In this document: positions 49,180 through 63,051 of the stretch, piece after piece
Layout of the letters: every line of letters starts with the position of its first letter
Position numbering within the stretch: the first letter of the stretch is position 1
Position numbers and translations under genes: made by a program
NCBI GenBank assembly: GCA_030248195.1
Contig: JASAND010012466.1
Span: forward strand, 1 to 64,000
Direction of reading: 5' to 3'
Source: Trissonchulus latispiculum
Taxonomy: Eukaryota; Nematoda; Enoplea; Enoplida; Ironidae
DNA length: 64,000 bases
Notes under the pieces: generated by a model
Seen by the model: the letters and a program-made list of their open reading frames with translations, nothing else
Database searches by the model: none
Told to the model about the DNA's origin: nothing

Positions 49180-49430
49180 AAATGGGTGGGTCGGACGGCA
49201 AAACGGACTCCGGGAATCAGCTGGGCGCACCAGAAAACCTCTATGGACAAAGTTTTGAGAGGCTATGCACAGTCCTATATGGTGTTCTTGGAAGTCGGTA
49301 CCGACTTGATCCTCCCGACAGCAAAGTGGAACCAGCCCAGCAATATGGGTGGGTCCGACGGCAAAACTGCTTACGGGAATCAATTCGCCGTGCCAGAAAA
49401 CCTTTGTATGAAAGAATTGAGCTTTCTAAG
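49180..49430 (+). repeat. ~162-bp direct repeat unit, 1.5 copies
   Basis: ATGGGTGGGTCGGACGGCAA and its partner near 49343 are about 162 bp apart. The CAGAAAACCTTTGTATG core relates to the 148-bp satellite at 38 kb and to the palindrome arms (55.4-55.7 and 61.9-62.2 kb). Confidence 0.8.
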
Positions 49431-49899
49431 TTGAATACACAGCGAGAAATTTCGATTTTTCATTTTTCGAATTTTCACCATTTTTGACCGGCCACAGTGG
49501 TCGCATGGGAAGTGATAGAGAAACGAGACTTAGCTATTTAGTTAGTTCAATATATGTAGTTTCTGAATATAAAAAGAAATCGGCTCCAGCTCTTAACGTT
49601 CGTAAAGCGCAGCGACCACAAAAATGGTCACTTTTCGCTCTGAGCCGACTTTGCGGCGCTGTGGCGCACCTGCGGCGCAAAAAAAGTAGCGATTCTTAAA
49701 TGGCGCATGGGGTACTACCAGACCCTATACCCCTTTAGGTCCGGCCTCCGCTGCAGATTACGTGAAAGAGGCGGAAAGTCAGGACAATACGACCATTAAA
49801 TAGGAGAAACCGAAAAAAAAACATCGCCGCCATAACCGGTCCGGGGCGCAACTTTTTAACGGAAAGTGATACGGGGCTGAAACTTCGCACACATACTAA

Positions 49900-50048
49900 A
49901 CTCGATGTGCTCTACAATTTGCGCATGAAATCTGCGCAGGATCTGCGCAGGATTTTGCGCAGCCTCTGCGCAGCTTATTTTACGGTGTCTCCAGGGACTT
50001 TTGTTTGACACATATTATAGGGGTCGCTGCCGCGACCCCTATGATATA
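49900..50048 (+). repeat. GCGCAG-rich repeat with terminal hairpin, copy 2
   Basis: The same order as copy 1: CTCGATGTGCTCTACAATTT, GCGCAGGATTTTGCGCAG, then hairpin AGGGGTCGC-TGCC-GCGACCCCT and ATGATATATA running into (TA)n. Confidence 0.8.
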
Positions 50049-50064
50049 TATATATATATATATA

Positions 50065-50111
<47 letters not shown>
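50044..50111. repeat. (TA)n microsatellite
   Basis: About 30 TA units with one TC interruption, forming the left target of the hAT-like element at 50112. Confidence 0.95.
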
Positions 50112-51372
<1,261 letters not shown>

Positions 51373-52648
51373 TGATGTGGATCGGATCGGCGGATCGGAT
51401 CGGATCGACCGATCCGGGGTCGGATCGGATCGGATCGGATCGACAAATTTTCGGATCGGATCGGCCGGATCGGATCGGCTTGATTTTTCCGGATCGCCGA
51501 TCCGGCAAATGAGGCAAAATTTGGAAGTTTGTACCAATTTTTACAACATTACAAAATTTCTTCCAAGAAATTATGAAAATTTTTCATCTGAATTTTGTTC
51601 AATTGTTGAAGTTTCGTGGTTAATGTTACTTTTTTGATGTTAACGTTTGCTTTACTTTCTTTCTCTGGATAAATATATAATTTTTTGCCTGTATACGATA
51701 AATAAACAATCCAATGGAATGGCTCTAATATTTTCTGCTAATTAATTTTTGCGCTTCGCTTTTTAAATTCAGTGACGCTGACTGCTGAAGGTGTGCTTAT
51801 TCTGGTATGATTTCTATTAAAAGTAATTAACTACATACTAGGAAACGTTGACTAAAATTTATCTCAAAGTTAATTCTGAGCTAGAGCCAATACCTGAACG
51901 TGTACCAATTTCATGGAATCCAGTATTGATAGATGGAGAAGTATTTCTGAACGTGGAACAGGGCGCATTTATGGGAAATAGTTGTATTACAAAAGTTTTT
52001 CAGCTCGTCAAGATTTTTCGAGTGACTACTCCTGGGTGTGGGTAATGAAAAACATTCTAATCCGGAAAATCCTGTTGTCGTGGATTTGGTAATCGAGCGC
52101 ATTTATGGGACATGATTGTATTGCAAAATGTGTTCACTTTGTCAAGAGCTTTTAAATCATAAAAATGTTGTGAGAATTAAAGAAATTAAAAATCTGGAAA
52201 TTTTGAAAAACCGAAAATTCCAAACATTAGGTGCTAATTAGTTGCAAAGGTTGCAAGCATAGGATAACGCGGGGAGAATGGGTGGGTGCAGACACCACCA
52301 TTGCGACAAAAAAACGGACAGACCCCTCGGCGAGAACGAAAATGTAGACCCTAAGCGATTTTTACCAAAAATTCTTAACAAATCTTCACTTTTAACTGAT
52401 TTTGTCCAAAAATGTTGAAAATTTATCAATTTTGCATATTTCGGAGCAGACCTTTTTAAAATTTTTGAAATTTTTCAGGGATAGGTAAACTCTTCGCCAG
52501 AGTCGGGGAAGACACGTCCAACAGAATTGGACCCCATGTCAATGTATACATGTAAGAGCAAATTATATACGCCGCGAAACCAGCTCTATTTGATCACGAA
52601 AATAAAATTTTCAATTAGTATAAATTTTAGCAAATCATTGAATATTTT

Positions 52649-53035
52649 GGATCTCTAACTTTATCCCCCCAACAAAAGTTGGTCAACTTCAAAGGCTTAT
52701 TGCAAGAGATCAACAGAACAGAGTACGATTATACATCGTTGGAATGCTGGAGACGTGCTCTATTTAATGTTGTAAAGCACTTTGTTGTAGCTTGCTGCTA
52801 TTAAACTTTAAGCTTAAAAGACAACCAAAAATTGCAAAAAGCGGTAACTTTGATGGTTTATTAAGCTTAATTTCTAACAGCAGCAAGCTACAGCAAACTG
52901 CTTTACACCATTAAATAGAGCACATCTTGAGCATTCCAGCGACGTGTAAATCAAGCTCTAAAGTTCTGTTGATCTCTTGCAATAAGCGTTTGAAGTTGAC
53001 CAACTTTTGTTGGGGGGGAATAAAGTTAGAGATCC
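52649..53035. mobile_element. 387-bp foldback element with perfect 8-bp TSD
   Basis: Inverted ends GGATCTCTAACTTTAT and ATAAAGTTAGAGATCC; the arms are near-complete inverse copies. AATATTTT at 52641-52648 and 53036-53043. Fits a hAT-type MITE nested in the GGATCG element. Confidence 0.9.
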
Positions 53036-53146
53036 AATATTTTAGATTTTTCGTGAATAAAACCCGGGATTACGAATTTTACCTGATTTCAAATGTTTCC
53101 TGACTTCCTTTCCGAACAATTTTGAAATTATATACATTGCCAATAA

Positions 53147-54150
53147 ATATATGTTACGGGCAGATGAATAAATTGGACACTTCTGAAAGTGTCCAGACAG
53201 ATAGATAAATTATGCATGTGCGCAGACAGATAGATAAATTCTTACAATTATCGCATTCTGTCCGGACAGATGAGTAAATTATCTATGTGTCCAGAACAAG
53301 GTTGGACAGATGCGTAAATTTTTAACTAAGAACTAATAGTGCAGAATATTTGTGTTTATATCTGTTGTTTAACTTCAGTATTGTTCGTCACTTTATTTTT
53401 ATAGTTTATGCATTGTTCTAAGGTTTTTACTATATTAGCTTATATTTTATTAAATTTTAAATGTTACTTTAAAAATCTGTTACTTGATTTGATTAATTTC
53501 ATATAGCATTTATTAGATATCGTTCCAATTATTGATCGCTATTGATAATTTATTTATTTGTTAATTAATTTAAATTATTTTATGTACTTATTTGTGCAAT
53601 TTTGATGCCGTTATTTTAACTTAATTTAAAATGGAAACCAAAGGTGAAACTAACAAGAATTAAATTTACATATTTATATACGTTTTATGCTAACGTTAAC
53701 GTATAATTATTTACTTATATACGCATTGCCTAATCTCTTTTAATGGTAATTACATACAAATATGTAAGTACATAAAATAAATGTTATAATACATAAAATT
53801 AACAAAATCAAATACGATATTTTAAAATTTAATCAATCATAAGTTAATAAAATATAGGAATAGTAAGCTTTAAAACAATGAATAAACTATTTAAAATAAA
53901 CCAAAGAATGATACTGAATTTAAATATCAGCTATAAGTACAAATATTCTTCATTATTACTTCTTAGTTTAAAAATTTACGCATCTGTCCAACCATGTTCT
54001 GGACACATACATACTTTACTCATCTGTCCGGACGGACAGAATGCGATAATTGTAAGAATTTATCTATCTGTCTGCGCACATGCATAATTTATCTATCCGT
54101 CTGGACACTTTCAGAAGTGTCCAATTTATTCATCTGCCCGTAACATATAT
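53147..54150. mobile_element. 1.0-kb nested TIR element, GACAGATAGATAAATT words
   Basis: The ends ATATATGTTACGGGCAGATG are inverted copies, with arms of 160-220 bp made of spaced (G)GACAGATNNNTAAATT words. AT-rich centre. A diverged copy of the right half appears at 63,480-63,700 in the other palindrome arm. Confidence 0.82.
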
Positions 54151-54611
54151 ACAACTATAAATGTATTCTTAAGCTTCCAATAAATGACCAACGTTTGTAC
54201 GAACATTTGGTCTTACACCCTACTTTCTTCAACTTTTCTTCTCTTTTCTTCTCCCGTCACTAGATAGTGAACTCACAAGCAAAGGAAATTGTTGTTTTAA
54301 AGGTAACTACACAGTATTCTGCAGCTGAAGTTTCTGATACGGACTTTCAGAATTATTCAATAAGATTCCGATGCGAAGTTTGATCAAAACTTTGCAAAAT
54401 TATGGGAAATAAGCAGATATAGCAATTTAAGTGTCTACAATTAAAAATTAAAATTATGGTCGGATCGGATCGGATCGGTCCGATCCGGGGGTGGATCGGA
54501 TCGGATCGGATCGGATCGCTGGGCAATTGGCGGATCGGATCGGTAGGTGATTTTGGCTGCCGATCCGATCCGATCCACATCACTAATATATATATATATA
54601 GAGCTTCATCC

Positions 54612-55007
54612 CTATCCATCCACCACAATGGTTAGTATATCACGAGCGAGTCCTCTCCACTGAGATCTATCAGCGGCCATGTCGGCGCAGATGGACAGCC
54701 ACTCAGTCTTCCAACGGCGGCCATAAATAGCGGGGCCTGACAAAAGGTCCAGATCCTCAAAAACAGTCCGAAGCCAAGTTTTGGGAGGCCGCCCAGGAGG
54801 TTTTCGCCAGATTTGAGGTGTCGCCGACATTAGCACCACGTGGAGGTGCCTGTTTTGCGGCATTTGTAGGACATGGCCCAACCAGGTTAACCTCCGCTTT
54901 CTCAGGATGAGACCAATATTCTCAGTATGCAGGAACCTGGCGCCTGTCACACGCGCCTGTGGAGAGATTCGGAGGATCCTGCGCCAACGATGCTCAAATA
55001 TATACAC
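54612..55007 (-). pseudogene. LINE C-terminal fragment, left arm
   Basis: A 131-residue open frame with LRKRRLTWLGHVLQMP, GRPPKTWLRTVFEDLDLL and MAADRSQWRGLARDI. This is the conserved tail after the reverse transcriptase of RTE-like LINEs (RLRWLGHV-RMP...GRP-TW...DR--WR). No RT or endonuclease is left. The 3' end runs into GGATGAAGCTC then (TA)n. The mirror copy is at 62593-63030. Confidence 0.8.
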
Positions 55008-55330
55008 TAATCCTTTTCAGGTCAGCTACTTTCAAGGACCAAGTTTCGCAGCGATGCAGCAGGACGCTTCTCACAGCAGCATATATAATGCAGCATAATG
55101 CAGCACAGCACCTTCTCACAGCAGCTATATACTAAAGCTAATTTTAGTTAATATACACCACTACCGATTATATCATCGGTCCCTTGACAGTGGCGAGAAA
55201 AAAATCAGACAAAACGCTAAAACCCCCAAAAAGTATGTTTCAATGTAACAAAGTCAGACTAAGTCTGACTGGGCTATATATGGGGCAATACTGCCATATA
55301 TGGCTAAATAGGACACATATCAGGGGTCGT

Positions 55331-55720
55331 TCAATTGCTATATGATTTTCCTGCCGGGGGGCGTAATTTTTGGGTACTGGCCTGCCAAAGTTGGTGAATT
55401 TTGAGTCCAGCTGTGAACCTAGTTTTCCGCTTATTTTTGCGACCTGGAAGGCTCAAATCTTGCGTGCAAAGGTTTTTGCGGACGGAGAATCGATTCCCGC
55501 TATCAATCTTGCTGCCCGACTGACCCAAGGTGCTGGGCTGGTTCCACTTTTGCCGTCTGGAGGGCCATATTGGCAACCGCTACCTGGAGGCCCTTACTAG
55601 GCTCTACTTGGCCTCTCAAAACTTTGCCTATAGGGGCTTTTTGGTGCGCCCAGCTCATTTCCGGTGTCCGTTTTACTGTACAACGCACCCATTTTGCTGG
55701 GCTGGCTCCACTTGACCGTC
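55331..55720 (-). repeat. Satellite-related block, left arm
   Basis: It contains CAAATCTTGCGTGCAAAGGT and GTCCGTTTTACTGTACAACG pieces related to the 49.2-kb and 38-kb repeats. Mirrored at 61,910-62,290. ORFs across it are repeat translations. Confidence 0.7.
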
Positions 55721-55759
55721 TGAGGGGTCAGGTCGGTATATAAGGGGTTGGTCCAAAAT

Positions 55760-56075
55760 AAAATTTTTCAAAAGTGGTCAAATTTGGTACCAAATGAAAG
55801 CCCTAAGTGAGCTGAGCAACTTTTGTCATAGAATTGCATGCTCAAAGTGGCTGTAGGGTGCTGTGGTGGGGTGGGGACTTAGGGGATTTTCGGTCAAAAT
55901 GAAATTTTTCAAAAGTGGTCAAATTTGGTACCAAATGAAAGCCCTAAGTGAGCTGAGCAGCTTTTTTGGCATAGAATTTGCTCAAAGTGGCTGTTGAGTG
56001 CTGTGGTGGGGTGGGGGTGGGGACATGTGCGATTTTGGGTCAAATATGAAATTTTCCAAAAGTGGTCAAAATATA
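55760..56075 (-). repeat. 147-bp minisatellite units, left arm
   Basis: Two to three copies of AAAGTGGTCAAATTTGGTAC with GTGGGGTGGGG, the inverse of the 48.8-kb array. Mirrored at 61,560-61,880. Confidence 0.8.
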
Positions 56076-56158
56076 TATATAGTGTCTGCTTGCGCATGGT
56101 GTTCGAAAATATATCATGTTGGTTCTTTTTTGCGCATACATATGTAAAAGAATGGAAA

Positions 56159-57537
56159 ACAAGAACCAAAAATGCTCCTTCGTCGCATGTAAAATACATA
56201 TATGAGTACTCTCAGGCAGGTTGTACAAACACGGAAACTAGCCTCCTGTAAAATGGATATGAAATGAGTGGCGTTGAGGTTGTAAATTAAGGAAAACAAG
56301 TTGCAACGGCTTAACATATGAGCCTGTCCTTGTCCTACAACGAGGCTCATATTGGCGTCACAGTGCAGCCTCGCTAAAGATCATCAGATCATCATATTAA
56401 AGAAAAAATGAATGAATAGAAATAACATGTTGACATTGTGGATCTTTTGCGCTTTTCCCCTTTGCCTTTCCTTTGCGTGTGGGTGGATACTGGAGGCTGG
56501 TGAATTCAAAAATGAAAAAATTTTAAACATTTTTAAAAAATTTTAAATTTTTGTTTGGTAAGGGGGGACCAAGGGGAACCAAAACATTTTTTGAAAAAAA
56601 TTTTGCTGAAAACATGCATACAGGGGTTTTCTGGGGCGCTGAGCACGAATCTGAAATCCGTTTTTCGATTCAGCTTTTCGTTAGCCCAGTATAAGCTTAC
56701 GTACATGTTAAGCTTACAACTTTAGCTTATACTGAGCAAACGAAAAGCTGAATCGAAAAACGGATTTCAGATTCGTGCTCAGCGCCCCAGATACCCCTGT
56801 ATGCATGTTTTCAGCAAAATTTTTAATTAAAAATTTTTCGGTTCCCCTTGGTCCCCCCTTACCAAACAAAAATTTAAAATTTTTTAAAAATGTTTAAAAT
56901 TTTTTTCATTTTTGAATTCACCAGCCTCCAGTATGCACCCACACCAAATTTCAAAGTTATTGGTCAAAAAATCAAAAGTTAGGGCTGGGGGGGGGAAAGC
57001 GCAAAAGATCCGACATTGTTACCTGAAAGAAATGGACTGAACGAAGTGAACTGCGACACCTCAAGTTGAACTGTACATGCAAGCTTATGTTTCCCGAAAC
57101 ACCATGGTACCTACTATTTCCGGAAGCACTATAGTATATACACCTACTGTCGGAACACTATGACACACTACTCTCACATACGTAATGCCTTCCCCACTTG
57201 GCTCTGAGTCAGAGCGCAGAGCGACATGCCGTATAATGCGTATGCACAGTATAATGTCTTAGCGACAAGATGTGTGAAGGCCAATTTTATAATGAAAAGC
57301 TTTACGTGCGATTTATAAGGTCAAATATCGACAAATTATATTATGACATACGCAAATATGAGCCTCGTTGTAGGACAGGCCCATATGTTAAGCCGTTGCA
57401 ACTTGTTTTCCTTAATTTACAACCTCAACGCCACTCATATATATGCATTTTACAGGCTAGTTTCCGTGTTTGTACAGCCTGCCTGAGAGTACTCATATGT
57501 ATTTTACATGCGACGAAGGAGCATTTTTGGTTCTTGT
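56159..57537. mobile_element. AAAAATGCTCC-family foldback, left arm (1.38 kb)
   Basis: The ends ACAAGAACCAAAAATGCTCC are inverted copies, with arms of about 195 bp containing TGAGTACTCTCAGGCAGG and CATATGAGCC words. The centre holds a family P palindrome (56566-56890). Confidence 0.85.
56566..56890. repeat. Family P palindrome, left arm
   Basis: Inverse halves centred on ACGTACATGTTAAGC near 56,707, with CGAATCTGAAATCCGTTTTT in each half. The same family as 3850-4270. Confidence 0.8.
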
Positions 57538-58204
57538 ATAGCTTATTATAATCTTATTACTGGTTAAAAATATTTAGGCAGCTCTCGGGACCTGTTTAGA
57601 AAAATCTACGTATATATTTATTTACGTATTCAGCAAAAGAATGTATATATATATATATACGAATAAACGATTTTTCCAGAAATAGGTATGTTTGCTTAGA
57701 ACACGGTCCAGTGATGATTTCTCCAAAAATCTTCAAAATTCGGATTTCGGAAACACTCTAAATTAATTCTCTGAAGCCTCTTATTCGAAAAAATTTTAGT
57801 TTCAAGCAGTTTCCGAGTTCCAGGACCTCTGCTAACGCCAAGCAGGCCACGGGCCCCTCTTTCAGGATTCTAGTATTTTGTCTATAACCTCCGCCTGTGT
57901 AATACTCAATCTGAAACGACTTACTACAAGGCGCAAGACCAACAAGATTCTACACCGTCGGAAACTTTCAAAATATACTAATTTTAAGATTTAGCGTTAT
58001 TTTAAGGCGGATACGTATGTACAGGCGGGATTCAAATTAAGTCAAAAGTGTTAAAACCTACTTTACTAACAGTACTCCACTCTACATTATCTTGGTAACT
58101 TCAACAATTGATCAATGCAACTTAGGACTTGTGTACAATCTTTATTTTCACTGATGAGTCATTAAACAGCAACCATTAGCAAATTAACGCAATTAATCAG
58201 TCTG

Positions 58205-58552
58205 CTGGCTTTTTCCAGTAAAAATAGTCTCTGGGGGGGGGATAAAGTTCTTGGGGTCCCCCGTCCAAACAAAAAATAAAATTATTAAAAAATGCCTAAA
58301 AATAGCTAGTTTTTGCTTTCGCCGAGCTAAAAATCAACTATTTTTAACTTAAATTTAAGCTTCTACAAGCAAAAATGCTTAAAATTGCGTTTTTTTCCGG
58401 CGCAGCCGGAAATGTTTTTTTTTTCCCGTTTCAAAACCCTATTTTTCCGGGCATTTTAGAGTTCTTGGGGGGAAGGCCCGAATCCTGGGGGCGACCCAAG
58501 TTCGGGGTGGGGATGAATTCTGGGGCCCATTTTCTTCTGATGGATTTTTCAG
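58205..58552. mobile_element. G/C-run TIR element copy, left arm
   Basis: The left end is CTGGCTTTTTCCAG; the right end is shortened (GGATTTTTCAG). GTCTG on both sides (58200-58204, 58553-58557). It is the mirror of 59032-59417, so one insertion predates the palindrome duplication. Confidence 0.8.
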
Positions 58553-58559
58553 GTCTGTA

Positions 58560-59025
58560 TAGTTGACGTCAGGAGAGCCGCGACCAGTATAGTGTTTCTT
58601 CTATCTATTGTTTCATTATTAGGCATTCATATTTTGGCCTCAACGAATCATTCGTAAGTCTCTTAGTGAATCACCACAACTTCTCAGTTTTAGGGAACCT
58701 TAGTTACGCTTTTACGTCTTTGTCGAGCTGCGTTTTGGGGGGTCACGTATTAGAACTTTTTTCAGATTCGGCCATTTACATAAGTGCTTCCGGTAACTAA
58801 ACCGGAAGCACTTATGTAAATGGCGAATCGAAAAAAGGTTCTAATACGTCTCTACCTAGGATGCAACTCGATCCAGAAAAGACGTAAAGCCTAACTAAGG
58901 TTCCCTAAAACAGAGAAGTCATGGTATTCACTAAGAACTTACGGATGATTTATTAAGGCAAAATATGAATGCCAATAATGAAACAATAGATGGAACTACT
59001 GGCCGCAACTCTCCTGACAAACTAT
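58560..59025. repeat. Palindrome core
   Basis: The closest-matched part of the giant palindrome, with a 6-nt spacer AACTAA at 58795-58800. Just outside are AAGTGCTTCCGGT / ACCGGAAGCACTT and further mirrored sequence with a few mismatches. No ORF. Confidence 0.9.
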
Positions 59026-59031
59026 ACAGAC

Positions 59032-59417
59032 CTGGCTTTTTCCTACAGGAGGGGGGGGGGTGGGCCCCCCCCAGAAATTCGTCCCCCCCACCCCAGACTT
59101 GGGTCGCCCCCCCAGGATTCGGGCCTTCCCCCCAGAACTCTAAAATGCCCGGAAAAATAGGGTTTTGAGGGTAAATTTTGAAAAATTTTTCCGGCTTCGC
59201 CGGATTTTAACCCATTTTTAAGCATTTTTAGCTATCTTAAGCTTAAATTTAAGTTAAAAATAGTTGATTTTTAGCTCAGCAGCAAAAAATAGCTATTTTT
59301 AGGCATTTTTTTAATAATTTTTCTTAACCCCCCCCCCAGAAATCCGAGAACCCCCTCAGACCTGGGGGATTTTCCCCCAGACTTCCCCCCAGAAATTTTT
59401 GCCTAGGAAAAAGCCAG
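59032..59417. mobile_element. G/C-run TIR element copy with perfect 5-bp TSD, right arm
   Basis: Ends CTGGCTTTTTCCTACAGG and CCTAGGAAAAAGCCAG. CAGAC on both sides (59027-59031, 59418-59422). Confidence 0.9.
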
Positions 59418-60102
59418 CAGACTGATTAATTGCGTTACGTAATTAGCTAATGGTTGCTGTTTAATGGCTCATCAGTGAAACCCAAAGATTGTACACAACT
59501 CCTAAGTTGCATTGATCAATTGTTGAAGTTACCAAGATAATGTAGAGTGGAGTACTGTTAGTAAAGTAGGTTTTTAACACTTTTGACTTAATTTGAATAA
59601 GATCCCGCCTGTACATACGTATCCGCCTTAAAATAACGCTAAATCTTAAAATTTAGTTATATTTTGAAAGTTTCCGACGGTGTAGGGTCTTGTTGGTCTT
59701 GCGCCTTGTAGTAAGTGACGTCGTTTCAGATTGAAGATATTACATGCGGAGGTTAATACACAGGTGTACCTAGAATCCTGAAAGAGGGGCCCGTGGCCTG
59801 CTTGGCGTTAGCGGGGGTCCTGGGAATCGGAAACTGCTTGAAACTAAAATTTTTTCGAATAAGAGGCTTCAGAGAATTAATTTAGAGTGTTTCCGAAATC
59901 CGAATTTTGAAGATTTTTGGAGAAATCATCACTGGACCGTGTTCTAAGCAAACATACCTATTTCTGGAAAAATCGTTTATTCGTATATATATATATATAC
60001 ATTCTTTTGCTGAATACGTAAATAATATACGTAGATTTTTCTAAACAGGTCCCGAGAGCTGCCTAAATATTTTTAATCAGTAATAAGATTATAATAAGCT
60101 AT

Positions 60103-61470
60103 ACAAGAACCAAAAATGCTCCTTCGTCGCATGTAAAATACATATGAGTACTCTCAGGCAGGCTGTACAAACACGGAAACTAGCCTGTAAAATGCATATA
60201 TATGAGTGGCGTTGAGGTTGTAAATTAAGGAAAACAAGTTGCAACGGCTTAACATATGGGCTCTGTCCTACAACGAGGCTCATATTTGCGTATGTCATAA
60301 TATACTGTGTCGATATTTGACCTTATAAATCGCACGTAAAGCTTTTCATTATAAAATTGGCCTTCACACATCTTGTCGCTAAGACATTATACTGTGCATA
60401 CGCATTATACGGCATGTCGCTCTGCGCTCTGACTCAGAGCCAAGTGGGGAAGGCATTACGTATGTGAGAGTAGTGTGTCATAGTGTTCCGACAGTAGGTG
60501 TATATACTATAGTGCTTCCGGAAATAGTAGGTACCATGGTGTTTCGGGAAACATAAGTCTGCATGTACAGTTCAACTTGAGGTGTCGCAGTTCACTTCGT
60601 TCAGTCCATTTTTTCAGGTAGACACTGTCGGATCTTTTGCGCTTTTCCCCCCCCAGCCCTAACTTTTGATTTTTTGACCAATAACTTTGAAATTTGGTGT
60701 GGGTGCTTGGATGTTGGTGCATCCAAAATGAAAAATTTTAAACATTTTTAAAAAATTTTAAATTTTTGTTTGGTAAGGGGAGCCACTGGCTACCGAATTT
60801 TTTTAAAAAAGTTTTGCTGAAAACACGCATACAGGGGTTTTGAAGCGCTGAGTACGAATCTGAAATCCGTTTTTCGATTCAGCTTTTCGTTTGCTCAGTA
60901 TAAGCTAAAGTTGTAAGCTTAACATGTACGTAAGCTTATACTTGGCTAACGAAAAGCTGAATCGAAAAACGGATTTCAGATTCGTGCTCAGCGCCCCAGA
61001 AAACCTCCGTATGCATGTTTTCAGCAAAATTTTTTTTCAAAATGTTTTGGTTCCCCTTGGTCCCCCCTTACCAAACAAAAATTTAAAATTTTTTAAAAAT
61101 GTTTAAAATTTTTTCATTTTTGAATTCACCAGCCTCCAGTATCCACCCACACGCAAAGGAAAGGCAAAGGGGAAAAGCGCAAAAGACTCCACAATGTCAA
61201 CATGTTATTTCTATTCATTCATTTTTTTTTTAATATGATGATCTGATGATCTTTAGCGAGGCTGCACTGTGACGCCAATATGAGCCTCGTTGTTGGACAG
61301 GACAGGCTCATATGTTAAGCCGTTGCAACTTGTTTTCCTTAATTTACAACCTCAACGCCACTCATTTCATATCCATTTTACAGGAGGCTAGTTTCCGTGT
61401 TTGTACAACCTGCCTGAGAGTACTCATATATGTATTTTACATGCGACGAAGGAGCATTTTTGGTTCTTGT
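60103..61470. mobile_element. AAAAATGCTCC-family foldback, right arm
   Basis: Mirror of 56159-57537 with the same ends and an internal family P palindrome at 60765-61085. Small indels distinguish the two copies. Confidence 0.85.
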
Positions 61471-61559
61471 TTTCCATTCTTTTACATATATAATATGTAT
61501 GCGCAACAAAGAACCAACATAATGTATTTCCGAACACCAGGCGCAAGCAGACACTATTT

Positions 61560-62290
61560 TGACCACTTTTGGAAAATTCATATTTGACCCAAAATCGCCT
61601 ACGTCCCCACCCCACCCCACCACAGCACTCAACAGCCACTTTGAGCAAGCAATTCTATGACAAAAGCTGCACAGCTCACTTAGGGCTTTCATTTGGTACC
61701 AAATTTGACCACTTTTGAAAAATTTCAATTTTGACCGAACAATCGTCTAAGTCCCCACCCCACCACAGCACTCTACAGCCACTTTGCGCGGGCGGTATTC
61801 CCATGACAAAAGTTGCTCAGCTCACTTAGGGCTTTCATTTGGTACCAAATTTGACCACTTTTGAAAAATTTTATTTTGGACCAACCCCTTATATACCGAC
61901 CTGACCCCTCAGACGGTCAAGTGGAGCCAGCCCAGCAAAATGGGTGCGTTGTACAGTAAAACGGACACCGGAAATGAGCTGGGCGCACCAAAAAGCCCCT
62001 ATAGGCAAAGTTTTGAGAGGCCAAGTAGAGCCTAGTATGGGCCTCCAGGTAGCGGTTGCCAACATGGCCCTCCAGACGGCAAAGTGGAACCAGCCCAGCA
62101 ACTTGGGTCAGTCGGGCAGCAAGATTGATAGCGGGAATCGAGTCTCCGTCCGCAAAAACCTTTGCACGCAAGATTTGAGCCTTCCAGGTCGCAAAATAAG
62201 CGGAAAAACTAAGTTCACAGTTGGACTCAAAATTCACCAACTTTGGCAGGCCAGTACCCAAAATTACGCCCCCGGCAGGAAAATCATATA
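61560..62290 (+). repeat. 147-bp minisatellite units and satellite-related block, right arm
   Basis: Mirror of 55,331-56,075. AAATTTGACCACTTTTGAAA units are followed by the GTGGAGCCAGCCCAGCAAAA block. No independent coding evidence. Confidence 0.75.
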
Positions 62291-62592
62291 GCAATTGAAC
62301 GACCCTGATATGTGTCCTATTTAGCCATATAGGCAGTATTGCCCCATATATAGCCCAGTCAGACTTAGTCTGACTTTGTTACATTGAAACATACTTTTTG
62401 GGTATTTTAGCGTTTTGCCCGACTTTGGCCCCCCGCTACCGCGACCCCTATGATATAATCGGTAGTGGTGTATATTAACTAAAATTAGCTTTAGTATATA
62501 GCTGCTGGGGAGAAGGTGCCAGCCAACAGCTGCATTATACAGGTGCGTTGTGAGAAACGTCCTGCCGTACGTATCGCTGCGAAACTTGGTCC

Positions 62593-63030
62593 TTGAAAGT
62601 AGCTGACCTGAAAAGGATTAGTGCATTTGAGCATCGTTGTTGTCGCAGGATCCTCCGAATCCTTCCACAGGCGCATGTGACTAATGCGGAAGTGGGCGCC
62701 AGGTTCCTGCATACTGAGGATATTGGTCTCATCCTGAGAAAGCGGAGGTTAACCTGGTTGGGCCATGTCCTACAAATGCCGCAAAACAGGGACCTCCGCG
62801 TGGTGCTAATGTCGGCGACCTCAAATCTGGCGAAGACCTCCTGGGCTGCCTCCCAAAACTTGGTTTCGGACTGTTTTTGAGGATCTGGACTTTTTGTCAG
62901 GCCCTGTTATTTATGACCGTCGTTGGAAGACTGAGTGGCTGTCCGTCTGCGCCGATATGGCCGCTGATAGATCTCAGTGGAGAGGACTCGCTCGTGATAT
63001 ACTAACCATTGTGGTGGATGGATAGGGATG
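62593..63030 (+). pseudogene. LINE C-terminal fragment, right arm (frameshifted)
   Basis: The same RTE-like tail as at 54612-55007: ILRKRRLTWLGHVLQMPQNR is intact, but the frame breaks near 62,815-62,830 and the later DRSQWRGLARDI part lies in another frame. The break is absent in the left copy, so the arms have diverged in coding capacity. Confidence 0.8.
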
Positions 63031-63051
63031 AAGCTCTATATATATATATAT

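Noticed and set aside
45421..50048. GCGCAG repeat with terminal hairpin as a Helitron 3' end
   Set aside because: A hairpin near the 3' end fits, but the expected CTRR terminus and TC start were not found, so I did not name it Helitron.
55331..55715. Short ORFs in palindrome arms (GTGLPKLVNFESSCE etc.)
   Set aside because: They occur in mirrored repeat blocks and overlap on both strands; they relate to satellite DNA, not to a protein family.
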